A stretch of 64,000 bases of DNA, from positions 1 to 64,000 of the IMG/VR virus record IMGVR_UViG_3300043788_000040; one strand, given 5' to 3'. The notes under the pieces are model-generated. The model made no database searches, was not told the DNA's origin, and saw only the letters and a program-made list of their open reading frames with translations. Positions 8,146 through 17,935 of this stretch are shown here, in pieces. The position numbers were made by a program, and so were the translations under genes. This DNA comes from a virus. Each line of letters opens with the position of its first letter. The stretch's first letter is position 1.

Positions 8146-11061
8146 TTACTTCGTTATCTGGTTCAAAAGCTGAACGTTCTGGGGCTGAGTGGGCTGCGTC
8201 TGAGCCGCGAGCAAAGCTTCCTGTACGGCTGGCGTGGGCGACACTTCCCCAGAGACTAATACGTTGACAGTCTGCTGAAGAGCATTTTGGGTGTTCGCCA
8301 AAAGCTGCTCAGCAAACTTGTTCTCCGGCTGTGCGGAGTTGAGCAAAGTGTTGTCGGCATTTGACCCCGGCTGCATCGGATCGTAGTGCAGGATGATGAC
8401 TGTGGCGTCGGGTTGACTTACGGACTTCTGTAGGCCTCCCTTCGCCGACCTCTGCGCTGTCTTCTGTATCGGGGTGCCCGCCGCTGGCGTTGACGTGGCT
8501 TGCGAGGCATAGTCGCCTGTCAGCGAGCCTCCGACAAGCTGCTGTTGGTTGTTCAAGGCAGTCTGAAGCTGCGTTGACGGATCGCCCGTTGCTGACGGCG
8601 TTCCCAGCCCGGCGAACAGGAAGGCTTCGGTGTTCTGCAAAGTTCGCAGATCGTCTTGGCTTATTTGGATCGGATTACCGTTTGCGTCTACGGCTTGCGG
8701 TAGAAATCCGGCTTGGGTGAACATCCTGACAGCGGTGTTCAAGTCCGTCCAGCGTCCCCACGGAAACGGTGAGATAAGCTCGTAGCCCTTGTCGTCAGTG
8801 AACGGAATCACGGAGTTGGTGGTCGGTGCGTTAGGTTTCCCGGTGAGCGCCTGAATGTAAGAAAAGTCGGCGGGGCGCTGCGCTGTAAAGAAGCCCGGAC
8901 CCGGATTCGTGTTCTTGTACGACTTTCCGTTGACCACGATGTTCTTTCCAACATTGGGGTCCATGGTGCCCTGCTGTTGGTTGCCGTCGTTCTTGATCAC
9001 GTATGTGGCAAACTCCGTGTCAAACTGGTTGCCCATCTTAGACACCAAGCCCTGCGTCTTGACGGAATAAAGCTTAATCTGAGCAGGAGTTGACGTTGGA
9101 GTGCCGTCTGGGTTGTTGACCGGAGTCGCAAGTGACTGCGATGTTCCCACTTGAGTGGAGTCGTTGGTGCTGTCGTTGCTGACACCGCTGATTGTCCCTG
9201 CGGCGTAGTTGATTGCCAAATTTGCCCGAATTTGCGCATTGCTGGGCGACGAATCGGGGTTAGGGCTTAGTGCATTAGCCTGTTGCGTGTCGGTTGATGC
9301 CTTCGTCCACTGGTAGATCAAGTTCGGCGCAGGCGTGTACGCGGCGAATGTTGTTGCACTATTACCGGACCCCTTAGTCTGCTGGGTATTGACGAGCACC
9401 CTACGGCGAACCGAGTCGCACGTAACTGTCATCGTCGCAGTTCCGCCAACGGAGTAGTTCAGTGAGATCGTCTTGATGTAGGCGTACATGTCCTTGTGCG
9501 GGATGAAGACTGGGAAGCCCAGCTTCAGTTCCGGGCGCATCGGAATTGAAAACGAGTATGTGCGATAGCCCCTGTTCGCACGTGCGGTCTCGGCGGCCGC
9601 ATGGACGAATAGCGTCTGCTTGTCGCCCTCTTGAATCCACGGAACTTGGTACAGCGGTTCCTCACGCAGACCGAACTTCGCCAGCTTGGAGATGTCAATG
9701 TATTCTCCAACTTGCGAGAAGAAAGCCTTGTAGTCGTTGCCGAGGCTCTTCAACACGTTGCCGACGACCGTGGTGCGTGTCCTGCGGATCGCTGCTTGGT
9801 CTTCGCTCTCTTGTTCGGTCAGCATCTCCGACAGGTAGACGACGAACGGATTGTTGCTCTCGTAGATGGCAGTCGCCGGGTTGCTCAAGCTGTTGTTTGA
9901 GCTATTCGGCCCTGTCTGGGTTTGCTTGGTGCGTGTGCCGAGGTTGACGACGTCCAAGTTGTATAGGGGCGGTTTGATGATGATCTTGCCGTCCACATCT
10001 TGGTACGCCTCGTAGTCCATCTTCTGCACGACTTCACGGATGATGTCCAGCCTGTTGACGATGACACTGTTCTCCAAGTCAAGTGCAGTGATGTTTCTGA
10101 ACGGAAAATACGTCTGGATCAAGCCGTAGTACGTTTGGTATTCCGCAACCAAGTCCTTCTCGGACTGTTTTGAAGTCTTGGTCACGCCAGAAGACTGAAT
10201 GTTGTCGTCTTGAGCGCCCCACGATTGGTTCTTCTTCATAGGTGAGGCTTGTCCGCTTAGGTCTTTGTACGGGCCGAAGATGTGGACGTCCTTCACCATG
10301 TTCCACAAGATAGACTGCCACTTAGCCATGAAGCCACGCTCTACAGCCTGCTGAAACGGGTCTTGAGCGGCTTGCAGCAACGAGCCGATCTGGAACATGT
10401 CCGAATGTAGCCCGTCAAGAAACACTGCGGCGAGCACCTCAAAACAATTGCCGGAAGCGTACTTGGACTGCCAGATCGTTTGTGAAACTCCGGTGTGGTG
10501 GGAGGTGTTGACAGACGGGTGAATGTTCGTCTGCATCTTTTCCAACAGGTGCATAATTCCGTGGCACTGGATGCTGATCTCAAGCGTCTTGCCGTTGTCG
10601 TTGTAGCTGATGTTAGAGGTGACGCCCTTGAACACACGACGGTACACGGTGTCGCCCGTTCCGGCTGCCATATAGTACGACTTGGCGTACACCTGAATCT
10701 GCGACATGGTCTGGAGTACGTTGTTGCCGCCAGGCATCTGGTACAGGTACTTTGAATAGTTCGGCACCTGAAGCTGCACGGTGCAGTTCGGCACCATCGC
10801 ATCCGTGTCGTACGTGGCGCTGAACTCAGTCACATGGTCATTGAAGTTGACCAAGGTGGTCAGGTGTCCATTTTTCGGATCGTTGACGAAAGGGTTGATG
10901 AGGTACGGCAGTCCCTCAATGAACACGACCACGTCGGGCGCTGTCTTAACTATCTCACGTTCCTGCACGGTCTGCGAGATGTTGCGGATCATGTTCCCTG
11001 AGGTCGGGACGGTCGTGCCCCCTGTGTTGCCGTTGTTGATGATGTCTTGTGGGGAAGCCAT
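8146..11061 (-). CDS. Baseplate hub-like protein
   Basis: A 971-aa protein. The N-terminal 200 residues resemble tail hub proteins of the gp27/gpD type, with a fold that includes a VFKGVTSNISYNDNGKTLEI segment and a following CHG helix. Residues about 480-560 again look beta-rich (PELKLGFPVFIPHKDMYAY). The C-terminal 400 residues are Gln/Asn/Pro-rich and low in complexity, so may be linker or assembly regions. It is 4 nt from the next gene and in line with the tail operon. Hub assignment rests on pattern and context. Confidence 0.6.
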   Translation of the reverse strand: MASPQDIINNGNTGGTTVPTSGNMIRNISQTVQEREIVKTAPDVVVFIEGLPYLINPFVNDPKNGHLTTLVNFNDHVTEFSATYDTDAMVPNCTVQLQVPNYSKYLYQMPGGNNVLQTMSQIQVYAKSYYMAAGTGDTVYRRVFKGVTSNISYNDNGKTLEISIQCHGIMHLLEKMQTNIHPSVNTSHHTGVSQTIWQSKYASGNCFEVLAAVFLDGLHSDMFQIGSLLQAAQDPFQQAVERGFMAKWQSILWNMVKDVHIFGPYKDLSGQASPMKKNQSWGAQDDNIQSSGVTKTSKQSEKDLVAEYQTYYGLIQTYFPFRNITALDLENSVIVNRLDIIREVVQKMDYEAYQDVDGKIIIKPPLYNLDVVNLGTRTKQTQTGPNSSNNSLSNPATAIYESNNPFVVYLSEMLTEQESEDQAAIRRTRTTVVGNVLKSLGNDYKAFFSQVGEYIDISKLAKFGLREEPLYQVPWIQEGDKQTLFVHAAAETARANRGYRTYSFSIPMRPELKLGFPVFIPHKDMYAYIKTISLNYSVGGTATMTVTCDSVRRRVLVNTQQTKGSGNSATTFAAYTPAPNLIYQWTKASTDTQQANALSPNPDSSPSNAQIRANLAINYAAGTISGVSNDSTNDSTQVGTSQSLATPVNNPDGTPTSTPAQIKLYSVKTQGLVSKMGNQFDTEFATYVIKNDGNQQQGTMDPNVGKNIVVNGKSYKNTNPGPGFFTAQRPADFSYIQALTGKPNAPTTNSVIPFTDDKGYELISPFPWGRWTDLNTAVRMFTQAGFLPQAVDANGNPIQISQDDLRTLQNTEAFLFAGLGTPSATGDPSTQLQTALNNQQQLVGGSLTGDYASQATSTPAAGTPIQKTAQRSAKGGLQKSVSQPDATVIILHYDPMQPGSNADNTLLNSAQPENKFAEQLLANTQNALQQTVNVLVSGEVSPTPAVQEALLAAQTQPTQPQNVQLLNQITK

Positions 11062-11065
11062 TGTC

Positions 11066-12226
11066 TTACCTCCCCTTACCGATATTTAACGGTGAGATGA
11101 CGTAGTTCCATGTTCCGAAGTTCACCGGGTCAAGTGGATTGAGTGTCGGCGGCATATAAGACGTGTCGTTTGAATCGGGGCTGACCTGCGAATATGTGTT
11201 GCTGTCCTGCGCTGCTTGTATAGCGGGGGCAACGGGTGCAAGCTGCGGTGGTGGAACCAAGTTGCCCGTGATCGGTGCGGATGTAAGCTCAAAGGGGTTG
11301 ACGGGGTTGGCTGCTGTGTTTGGAGTAGTAGCCACAGTTGTGGACGTGCCAAAGCCGTTTCCTGATTGCTGTGTTGTGAGAGCGGAGGGTTGCCACGTGC
11401 CGTAGTCGTGCCCACGCTTGATGTCGTTGTGAATCGTGTCCTTGTACGGCGACCCCTTACGGAAGCGCTCCTTCCAAGCGATGAAGTTAATCTGGAAGTC
11501 CATCAGAAATGGTGCATCTGCGTTCTGTGAAATTGTCAGGGACTCAAACATCCCGTACCACATGAAGTTCCCTACGATAAGTTCCACGTCAGAGTGCATC
11601 TTGATGATGCGGCGACTGAAGTCAGCGCCCAGCGGACCTTCAGCAGCTTTTTCCCCCTCAAACCAATAGCCGTTGTTCTCAAACACAACCTGAAGCTGCT
11701 CAAGGTTGCGGTAGGACTCGGTAAAGGGCTGGTACCTATCCGTCGTTCCGAATGCGAAATACTGACCCGCTGTCTTCCCGGTGAGGCTGATCTGGAGAGA
11801 GTCCTCGCCCCACACACCGATCTGCCAACCGGAACGTGCGAATGCCTGACCGTCAAGTGTCGTGCGGTTCACTACGACTTGTGAAGGGTTGATGAGGAAG
11901 CGGTACACTGCTGGTGAATTGTCCGGCTGTCCGTTGCCGCCGAGACCACGGTTGTATAGACGCACGACGACGTAGTCCACGTAAGGCGAGATTGCCGCAG
12001 AAATCTCAAAATCTTTGTCCGAAACAAGTGGTCCACTAGGCTGTCCGCCCTGCGCCAGACGTGCGGCCTCAAACGCTATGCTAACGTCGGAGGGAGCCAC
12101 AGGCGAGGGGATGATGCGCTTCTCTCCACGGATGGGAAGTGTCTGAGGAGATACCTGCCCCTGAGTTCCAGCGTCGGGTCTGACGTCACTGACGTTGTCA
12201 ATGTTGTTATTCTGTGGGGTAGCCAT
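11066..12226 (-). CDS. Tail structural protein, paralogue of the adjacent upstream gene
   Basis: A 386-aa protein. Its core (residues about 85-265) begins YRFLINPSQVVVNR and closes with NADAPFLMDFQINFIAWKER. The same closing pattern, alternating around D-A-x-x-P-F, occurs in the adjacent 12230-13384 protein, so the two probably arose by duplication. The N- and C-terminal 80-100 residues are Pro/Thr/Ser-rich and probably disordered. Gene order (hub, this pair, tape measure) suggests a tail-tip or baseplate-adaptor role. The exact role is unknown. Confidence 0.62.
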   Translation of the reverse strand: MATPQNNNIDNVSDVRPDAGTQGQVSPQTLPIRGEKRIIPSPVAPSDVSIAFEAARLAQGGQPSGPLVSDKDFEISAAISPYVDYVVVRLYNRGLGGNGQPDNSPAVYRFLINPSQVVVNRTTLDGQAFARSGWQIGVWGEDSLQISLTGKTAGQYFAFGTTDRYQPFTESYRNLEQLQVVFENNGYWFEGEKAAEGPLGADFSRRIIKMHSDVELIVGNFMWYGMFESLTISQNADAPFLMDFQINFIAWKERFRKGSPYKDTIHNDIKRGHDYGTWQPSALTTQQSGNGFGTSTTVATTPNTAANPVNPFELTSAPITGNLVPPPQLAPVAPAIQAAQDSNTYSQVSPDSNDTSYMPPTLNPLDPVNFGTWNYVISPLNIGKGR

Positions 12227-12229
12227 GTT

Positions 12230-13384
12230 TTATCCCTCACTTCCTGGCGGAGGGGGCGGTGGTTGCGGGTCGCCAGTGATCGCCCGAAGCGCTGTAATCT
12301 GCTGCTGAATCTGCGCCTGAACATTGGAGTAGTACAGCGCCGTGTATGTCTTTTCCACTTGGAACGTGAAGTTAAACTTCCACTGGAACGGGCTTTCAGC
12401 ATCCTGCGTCCAGCTAAGGCTCTTGAAATATCCGAGGTAGGTGTTGTTCCTGTAACGCATGGCAACATACCCACGAGTCATGACATCGTTGTTGCGTGAG
12501 TGCTGCTGGAAGCTTGTCGCCCCGGTCTGCGCCGACCAAGCGGTAGGAGACTCCTGCTGCGTCTGTCCGATGGTGCCAAGATTGGTTCCGTTCGCATAGC
12601 TTTGCGAGTGATACCAGATGCTCCCATTCATTTGGAATAGCTTTAGGAACTCAACGAATGCGTCCTGTGCCGCCACACGAAACGCCTCGTTCGGGTCGTT
12701 CGTGTTTTGCGCCGCGAGGATCAAGTCGGCGGGGGACTGTTGAGGAACCGCACCAGCAATCACCGCTCCAGTAGCCTGCTGTTCCGTGCTGGCGTTCAAG
12801 TCAAACTGAGGTGACTTAAATCCGGTGGTCAACAGCTTTTTTATGTCCTCGTTGATACCTACGGTGCTCATGAAGTCCGTTATGCCAAACTGGTTCATGA
12901 AGACACCAGTGGTGCCTTGACCGCTGATCAGGTCTGGTTCCATGCCCCACAGCGTGATGTGCATGCCCGTGCGGGACGGCGTGCGGTTGTACACGTGCTT
13001 GCTGGAAATCTCAAAGGACGAGAGCGACGTGTTCAACTGGATTTCAATGGGTCGCCCGGTCTTTGCATCATTAACATCCCGTAGCATCTGGTTCGGGTCG
13101 TTCCTGTCAAAGTAGACAACGAACGAGACGGGCTGCACGCTCGCCCGGATGCGGGGGTTCCCCGTAACTAGCCCTGTATCGGCGTACCATGCTGTGTTCG
13201 TCAGAGTGTCGTCCGGTACTTGTAGAATCGGCTGTATGGTTGACACCAACTCAATGAGGTTGTTGGTGCTCTTGGACGCTTCGGTTCCGCTGCCGTAGTT
13301 GATACCTGTCGTAGCCGGGTCAATGAGATTGCCCGTCGTGGTGGCCGCTTTGTGGGGTGTCGGTTTCTTTGTCGTGATTGCCAT
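12230..13384 (-). CDS. Tail structural protein, paralogue of the adjacent downstream gene
   Basis: A 384-aa protein with a beta-rich core: RIRASVQPVSFVVYFDR, an SSFEISSKHVYNRTP segment, then WTQDAESPFQWKFNFTFQVEK near residue 340. That closing segment parallels the one in 11066-12226. Like its neighbour it is lengthened at the N-terminus by a Thr/Lys-rich disordered segment and ends in a polyproline tail. The two genes are 3 nt apart. They may form a hetero-ring at the tail end, which is inference only. Confidence 0.62.
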   Translation of the reverse strand: MAITTKKPTPHKAATTTGNLIDPATTGINYGSGTEASKSTNNLIELVSTIQPILQVPDDTLTNTAWYADTGLVTGNPRIRASVQPVSFVVYFDRNDPNQMLRDVNDAKTGRPIEIQLNTSLSSFEISSKHVYNRTPSRTGMHITLWGMEPDLISGQGTTGVFMNQFGITDFMSTVGINEDIKKLLTTGFKSPQFDLNASTEQQATGAVIAGAVPQQSPADLILAAQNTNDPNEAFRVAAQDAFVEFLKLFQMNGSIWYHSQSYANGTNLGTIGQTQQESPTAWSAQTGATSFQQHSRNNDVMTRGYVAMRYRNNTYLGYFKSLSWTQDAESPFQWKFNFTFQVEKTYTALYYSNVQAQIQQQITALRAITGDPQPPPPPPGSEG

Positions 13385-13386
13385 GA

Positions 13387-13866
13387 TTACAGCCTCAGAT
13401 TCGCATTGCCATCGTTGCGAATCTTATACAAGCTAGACACGTTTGGACTGCCTGCGTTTGCGGCGATCAGAGAAACGTTGTACACAAAATCGGACACGGG
13501 TGCGAGTGGTGGGATGCCGTTGAACTGCTGCACCGTAGCGATTGACGTGAGGTAGGCAGCGAGTGCGAGGGGGTAGTTGCCCGCGAACGCTGCGAGAAGG
13601 GCGGCGAGGGTTGCGACTCCCGCTTGGATGTTCTGAACTTGCTGCGTGGCATCAAGATTAAGCGCAGCCGCCACGTCCTTGCTGATGCCCATAACGCCCA
13701 CACCGTGGGGTGTGATCACCAAGCGGCCGTCAGGATAAGACTGCTGTCCGCCCGAGGACACCTGCGCAACGGCGGACGCTACAAAAGCGTCAACGCTGTA
13801 CTGCGCAGCAGCACTGTTGATCTGCGCCTGCACGTCGGTCGGCAAGTTGATGGAGAAGGCTATCAT
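13387..13866 (-). CDS. Degenerate lytic-transglycosylase-like protein without catalytic Glu
   Basis: A 159-aa protein that follows the soluble-lytic-transglycosylase fold: an N-terminal helix (INSAAAQYSVDAFVASAV), GVGVMGIS in place of the usual G-L-M-Q motif, NLDATQQVQNIQAGVATLAALLA, then AGNYPLALAAY and a final IPP segment. The usual catalytic Q-E-S-G motif reads Q-V-S-S-G here, so the glutamate is missing. It lies just downstream of the tape measure, where tail lysozymes often sit. I infer a structural relic of a tail lysozyme that no longer cuts peptidoglycan. Confidence 0.6.
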   Translation of the reverse strand: MIAFSINLPTDVQAQINSAAAQYSVDAFVASAVAQVSSGGQQSYPDGRLVITPHGVGVMGISKDVAAALNLDATQQVQNIQAGVATLAALLAAFAGNYPLALAAYLTSIATVQQFNGIPPLAPVSDFVYNVSLIAANAGSPNVSSLYKIRNDGNANLRL

Positions 13867-16800
13867 TGCTTTTTGTTACCTGTCGTGCCCTTCTGCGGCT
13901 GGGCACCCTCTGTTGGTGACGACCCAGGCCCAGCTTGAGGCGTGGTATCCTGCTGAACCATGGAACTGTAGTAGTTGTTGACCACGACCGACTGAAACCC
14001 TGCGCCCTCCAGCTTGCCCGCTGCGCCCCCACCGAGGATATTTTTCACAGCCGCCGTCACGGCGCTCTCCTGCGCCCCTGTCGTAAATGTCCCTCTGTCT
14101 TTGATTTCTTCAAGTTTCTTGAGGGTGTCCGCGCCGATCTGGATTTGATCACTCATCGCGTCTGCCGTATCCGCATCGGCTTTAGACATCTTTCCCTTTT
14201 CGTTGGTATGTTCCTTCTGAAATGTGCGCAAGTTCGCTTGCTGGGCTTCGACGTTTCCGGTGAGTTTATCAATTGCCGTACCAACGTCAGTCATCTCCCC
14301 TTCTTTGGCAGCAGTAGCTTGCTCCGCGGTCTGAGCACCTCCCCCAAGAAAATGCCCCGCCAGCTTTGAGACCACCGTGGCGATACCCTCTAGCCCGTGG
14401 ATCAACTTGATCAGTAGAGGCTTGAAGGTGTTGCTCAGAAGGTCGCCAACGCTCTGCGTCCTTGAACCTATGGCTTTGGCTTGATTGATCTGGTCTGCAA
14501 TACCGTCCGCCCCCTGCTTGTTGCCGTCCGCGTTGGCTTTCAGAATTTTGTCTTGAGTCGCACCGGAATCAGCAATGGCGTCAAGGTTCTCGTGAGCCAA
14601 GCTGGAAAAGTCTTTTCTGCCCTCCTCGGTGGACAACATGTTGTCTAGCGTAGCCTCGTAATTGTCCTTTACATACTTGCCCATCCCCTTTGAGGTAAGG
14701 TATTGAGCGATGCCGTCCTTCGTCTTTGACCCCTTGTAAAACTCAGAGAAAATCGCCTTCCCCAAGCGGCTGCGATCCGTGGGGTTCGTGGACGTCGCGA
14801 CATCCCTCACCCTATTCGCGGCTTCGGCACGCATCAGTTCAAACGCATTGCCGTAACCGCCAGCCTTCACCCCCATCGCCTCGGAAAGCTGTTGCACCAA
14901 AATTTTCTGTTCGGCTGATCCACCGCCCTCCATGAGGTTCTTCATGGTCGTACCGCCCTGCTTCGCGGAGAACTTGAGGTTAGTGAAGAGGGCGGCGATG
15001 GTCTGTGCGGGGTCTTCCTTGTACATCCCCTGCGATGCAGCACGATTCAGAAAGTCCGGGGACATGACGCCGCCGACACGGTTGATCTGATCCTGAATCT
15101 TTTGTAGGTTATCGGTCATGCTTTGCTTGACAGTGGGGTCCTTGATGTCATTGATCTGCTGCCTCATCTTGTTCGCTTGTCCCTGCGCCCCAGCGAAGTC
15201 GCCTTTTTGGATGGAAGCGTTGATGTCCAAAGGAGAGATGCCGTGCTTCGCTCCCTCAGCGTTGAGAGCCTCAACGTAGTTCCCCAGTGTTGATTTTTCC
15301 GTCTCTTGAAGAGACTTAAGTGTGGCCGGGTCCATAACTGCCTGAGTGAAAGCAGCCGTCTGAACGTTGCTCATGTTGGTTTTCTGCTGCCCGGATTCCA
15401 GAAAGTCCATCATGTCTTTCAACGACTCGGAACTGATAGAGCCGTAGCGGCTGAGTTCACGCATGACTCCCGTGACCTGCTCTAAAGACTTGCCCATCTT
15501 GTCAAAGCTGCTGGAAACCTCGTCAATGATCTTCAAGTACTTTGTGGTGGATATGCCAGCGGCGGCTGTGTCCTTGTTCACCTGCGCCATGAAGCCCTCG
15601 GAACTTGCCATAGTCTCTCGGTATTCCGAGAGGAGCTTCATGACTTGCTCAACGCCTTCTTGGTCAGTGAGACCGCCGACCCTGCCCACTCCCATGACGA
15701 TGCGCTGCACCTCGCCGACGCCGCCCTTCATGAATTCGTCTTGCTGTCCCGGTCCAAGCCCCATATTGGCGGCTCCCGGTCCCTGCTCACCGATGCCCAA
15801 GCCTTGGGCTGAAGCGAATCCTGAGTTCGCCATCGCACCCGCTATGGCAATGTTGCGCTCAAAGTTGATCCCCAACTCCGTTGTGCCCGTTCCCATCTTC
15901 GGCCGCAGCGCGTCCCGTGCCTGCATGAAAGCTGAGCCTGCGCCTACGCCCGGTTGCGTGAACAGACCGCCCTTGCCGAGGTTCTTTTCCATCTCCTGGT
16001 TTTGCTTGACGTATTCCCCGAAGAGCTTAGAAAGAAGCTCAATGGCACCGATAAGGAGCGTTAGAGGAAGGGCGACAGATTCCAGCCCCACCATCAAACC
16101 TTCAATGCCGCCCTCAAAGGCTGTCATCACCCCTTCAATAGCGCCGCCGCCGCCCTCCATGGCAGCAGCATAGGCTGGCCCGGCATCCGCGCCTGCTGTC
16201 TCTGATAACTGGGCTTCTCCCCCCACAAACTGGCTATACTTCTTGGAGCCACGAGTGAAGCCCATTTTTTGTGCGAGAGTGTGACGTCCACCGCTGGTGA
16301 GTTCCCCCGAGGGGTCAAACATCTTCATGGGTACCCCGGTCTCCGGGTTAACGGTGAGACCGCCTTTTGCAGACTGACCTCTCATCTCCTCAAGGGCTTT
16401 CTCACGCTTGAGACCCATGTGTTTCGCCGTGGCGGTTTTACGAAGCTGGCGGGACTCTTCAACTTTGTCTTTAACTTCCCGAATCTGCTCCATCCTGCGC
16501 TCTAAGTTGCGGTTCATGCCTTTCCCGATGCCCATCGCACCGAGAATGCCTGTGAAGCCTTTCAGCGCTGCGCCAGTCTTGGTGAGCTTGGACATGGCTT
16601 CAGCTAGGTCGTTGGTGTTGCGAGCCGCCTCCCCAAGCAGGTCTTTCATTTCTGAAATCTGCTTCCCTGAAAACTTGGCTTCCGTCCCCACGTTTTTCAG
16701 AAATTCCTTAACCTTGGCGAGGTTCTTCGTCATCTCCTTGGATTCTTTGGTGTTTTTCTGCGCGAGCTTCAGACCTTCCTCGTACAGCTTGGCGATCAGT

Positions 16801-17129
16801 TCAAGCTCTTTCTTGGATTTCTTCGCGTCTTCTAGGTCCTTGTCGCTTAGGTTCTTGAGCTTCTTGCCCAATTCAACCCGCTTCTTCATCACCGTTTCTA
16901 TGCTCTCGGACACCTTGAGGTTCGCCTTGAAAGCCTCGGTCATGCTGGCTACCTGCGCAGCCATCCCCGCATAAGCCTTCTCCGATGCCTCGGCTTTTTG
17001 GTTCGCGAGTTCCATAGCCGACGCCATGCGCTCAAACACATTAGCCGTGCCGGGGTCTACGGGCGGAGATGGAGGACCGCCTCCCGTGGGAGGACCACCT
17101 GCACCTGTCGGATTGGTCGGATCAGCCAT
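13863..17129 (-). CDS. Tail tape measure protein
   Basis: A 1088-aa protein, one of the longest in the window and in the expected place between the tail genes. Residues about 30-260 form long Lys/Glu-rich coiled coils. A hydrophobic glycine/leucine segment at about residues 340-370 (EGLMVGLESVALPLTLLIGAIELL) could insert into the host membrane at DNA entry. The rest is helical, with Ala/Gln-rich stretches and a short hydrophobic patch near residue 900. It would set tail length and scaffold tail-tube assembly. Its ATGA-type overlap couples it to the next gene. Confidence 0.82.
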   Translation of the reverse strand: MADPTNPTGAGGPPTGGGPPSPPVDPGTANVFERMASAMELANQKAEASEKAYAGMAAQVASMTEAFKANLKVSESIETVMKKRVELGKKLKNLSDKDLEDAKKSKKELELIAKLYEEGLKLAQKNTKESKEMTKNLAKVKEFLKNVGTEAKFSGKQISEMKDLLGEAARNTNDLAEAMSKLTKTGAALKGFTGILGAMGIGKGMNRNLERRMEQIREVKDKVEESRQLRKTATAKHMGLKREKALEEMRGQSAKGGLTVNPETGVPMKMFDPSGELTSGGRHTLAQKMGFTRGSKKYSQFVGGEAQLSETAGADAGPAYAAAMEGGGGAIEGVMTAFEGGIEGLMVGLESVALPLTLLIGAIELLSKLFGEYVKQNQEMEKNLGKGGLFTQPGVGAGSAFMQARDALRPKMGTGTTELGINFERNIAIAGAMANSGFASAQGLGIGEQGPGAANMGLGPGQQDEFMKGGVGEVQRIVMGVGRVGGLTDQEGVEQVMKLLSEYRETMASSEGFMAQVNKDTAAAGISTTKYLKIIDEVSSSFDKMGKSLEQVTGVMRELSRYGSISSESLKDMMDFLESGQQKTNMSNVQTAAFTQAVMDPATLKSLQETEKSTLGNYVEALNAEGAKHGISPLDINASIQKGDFAGAQGQANKMRQQINDIKDPTVKQSMTDNLQKIQDQINRVGGVMSPDFLNRAASQGMYKEDPAQTIAALFTNLKFSAKQGGTTMKNLMEGGGSAEQKILVQQLSEAMGVKAGGYGNAFELMRAEAANRVRDVATSTNPTDRSRLGKAIFSEFYKGSKTKDGIAQYLTSKGMGKYVKDNYEATLDNMLSTEEGRKDFSSLAHENLDAIADSGATQDKILKANADGNKQGADGIADQINQAKAIGSRTQSVGDLLSNTFKPLLIKLIHGLEGIATVVSKLAGHFLGGGAQTAEQATAAKEGEMTDVGTAIDKLTGNVEAQQANLRTFQKEHTNEKGKMSKADADTADAMSDQIQIGADTLKKLEEIKDRGTFTTGAQESAVTAAVKNILGGGAAGKLEGAGFQSVVVNNYYSSMVQQDTTPQAGPGSSPTEGAQPQKGTTGNKKQ

Positions 17130-17146
17130 TTAGCTTACTTTGCCTC

Positions 17147-17788
17147 TTACTCCTCGGGCGTCTTCTCAGGCGTCGTGTCATACAGTGCGGCGACCTGCTC
17201 GTCTCGGATGACTTGGAAAGATTCGTCCATTTGCTTGCGTGCGCGATCAATGAGTCGGGTTTCAACCTCGGTCATCATGGCATTCTGGGGGAATTCTTCC
17301 TTGAGCCTGTCCTCGATGTTCTGCGAGTGGTTCATCAGAACCTTCCAGAGAGACTCCACAAGTTCCTGTCCCCAAGTCATGATCGTGTTGCGCAACACAG
17401 TTTGCACGTCACGTACTGCGTGGTTCGGGTCAGTCGGGTCCGGGACGAACCGCTTCTCGGTCGCGAGGGTGCGGATGTCAATGCCGTCAATCCAAGAGAT
17501 CGCTCGGGAGATAAGCTCAACCTTCACACGCTTGATCCACAGGTAGCCCTTGAACTCGTCGGCAGCCTGCACCGAGAGCATTTCGTCGGATGTTGGGATG
17601 TTCGCAATCTTGATTCGTAGGTCTTTGCCCTTGCATTTCAAAGTGAGGATTTCCTCAAACTCTTCGATGCCAAAGCCCTTCAGCCCGGCGATCACGTCAT
17701 CGAGCGATTTCGGGGGTGCCTCTTGCTCCTGCGGCGGTGCCGGAGCGATTGCTTCTAGCTCGCCTTGAGCCTTCTGTACGTCGTCCAT
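17147..17788 (-). CDS. Probable tail assembly protein upstream of the tape measure
   Basis: A 213-aa acidic protein immediately upstream of the tape measure, where tail assembly chaperones are usually encoded. The N-terminus is Pro/Glu/Gln-rich and disordered. Residues about 40-100 form a small beta-rich region (EEILTLKCKGKDLRIKIANI) and the remainder is helical. No slippery frameshift signal of the lambda G/GT type was recognised here. The function is inferred from position. Confidence 0.5.
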   Translation of the reverse strand: MDDVQKAQGELEAIAPAPPQEQEAPPKSLDDVIAGLKGFGIEEFEEILTLKCKGKDLRIKIANIPTSDEMLSVQAADEFKGYLWIKRVKVELISRAISWIDGIDIRTLATEKRFVPDPTDPNHAVRDVQTVLRNTIMTWGQELVESLWKVLMNHSQNIEDRLKEEFPQNAMMTEVETRLIDRARKQMDESFQVIRDEQVAALYDTTPEKTPEE

Positions 17789-17889
17789 GATTTACCTTCC
17801 TGTAAGTGATTTGCCAGCCTGAAAAACTGGTTTTGCTGACTAATACTCACTTCCGGGTGACATCCTCAACAGTTTCAATAGGTTAAAGG

Positions 17890-17930
17890 TAGACAAACCA
17901 TGGGGTTAAGCTGTATACTATGGCTGGAGG
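17890..17930 (+). promoter_or_regulatory. Phage promoter of the CTGTATACT class (copy 1)
   Basis: A -35 hexamer TAGACA (17890-17895), an 18-bp spacer and CTG plus the -10 TATACT (17914-17919) precede the 17936 gene. GGAGG follows at 17926-17930, so transcription would begin at or just before the Shine-Dalgarno site. The same arrangement recurs before 28351, 44084 and 45839. Confidence 0.7.
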
Positions 17931-17935
17931 ACGCG

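Noticed and set aside
15463-16173. A 236-codon + strand frame opposite the tape measure gene
   Set aside because: Its composition is the shadow of coiled-coil codons on the other strand, with no ribosome site and no family match.
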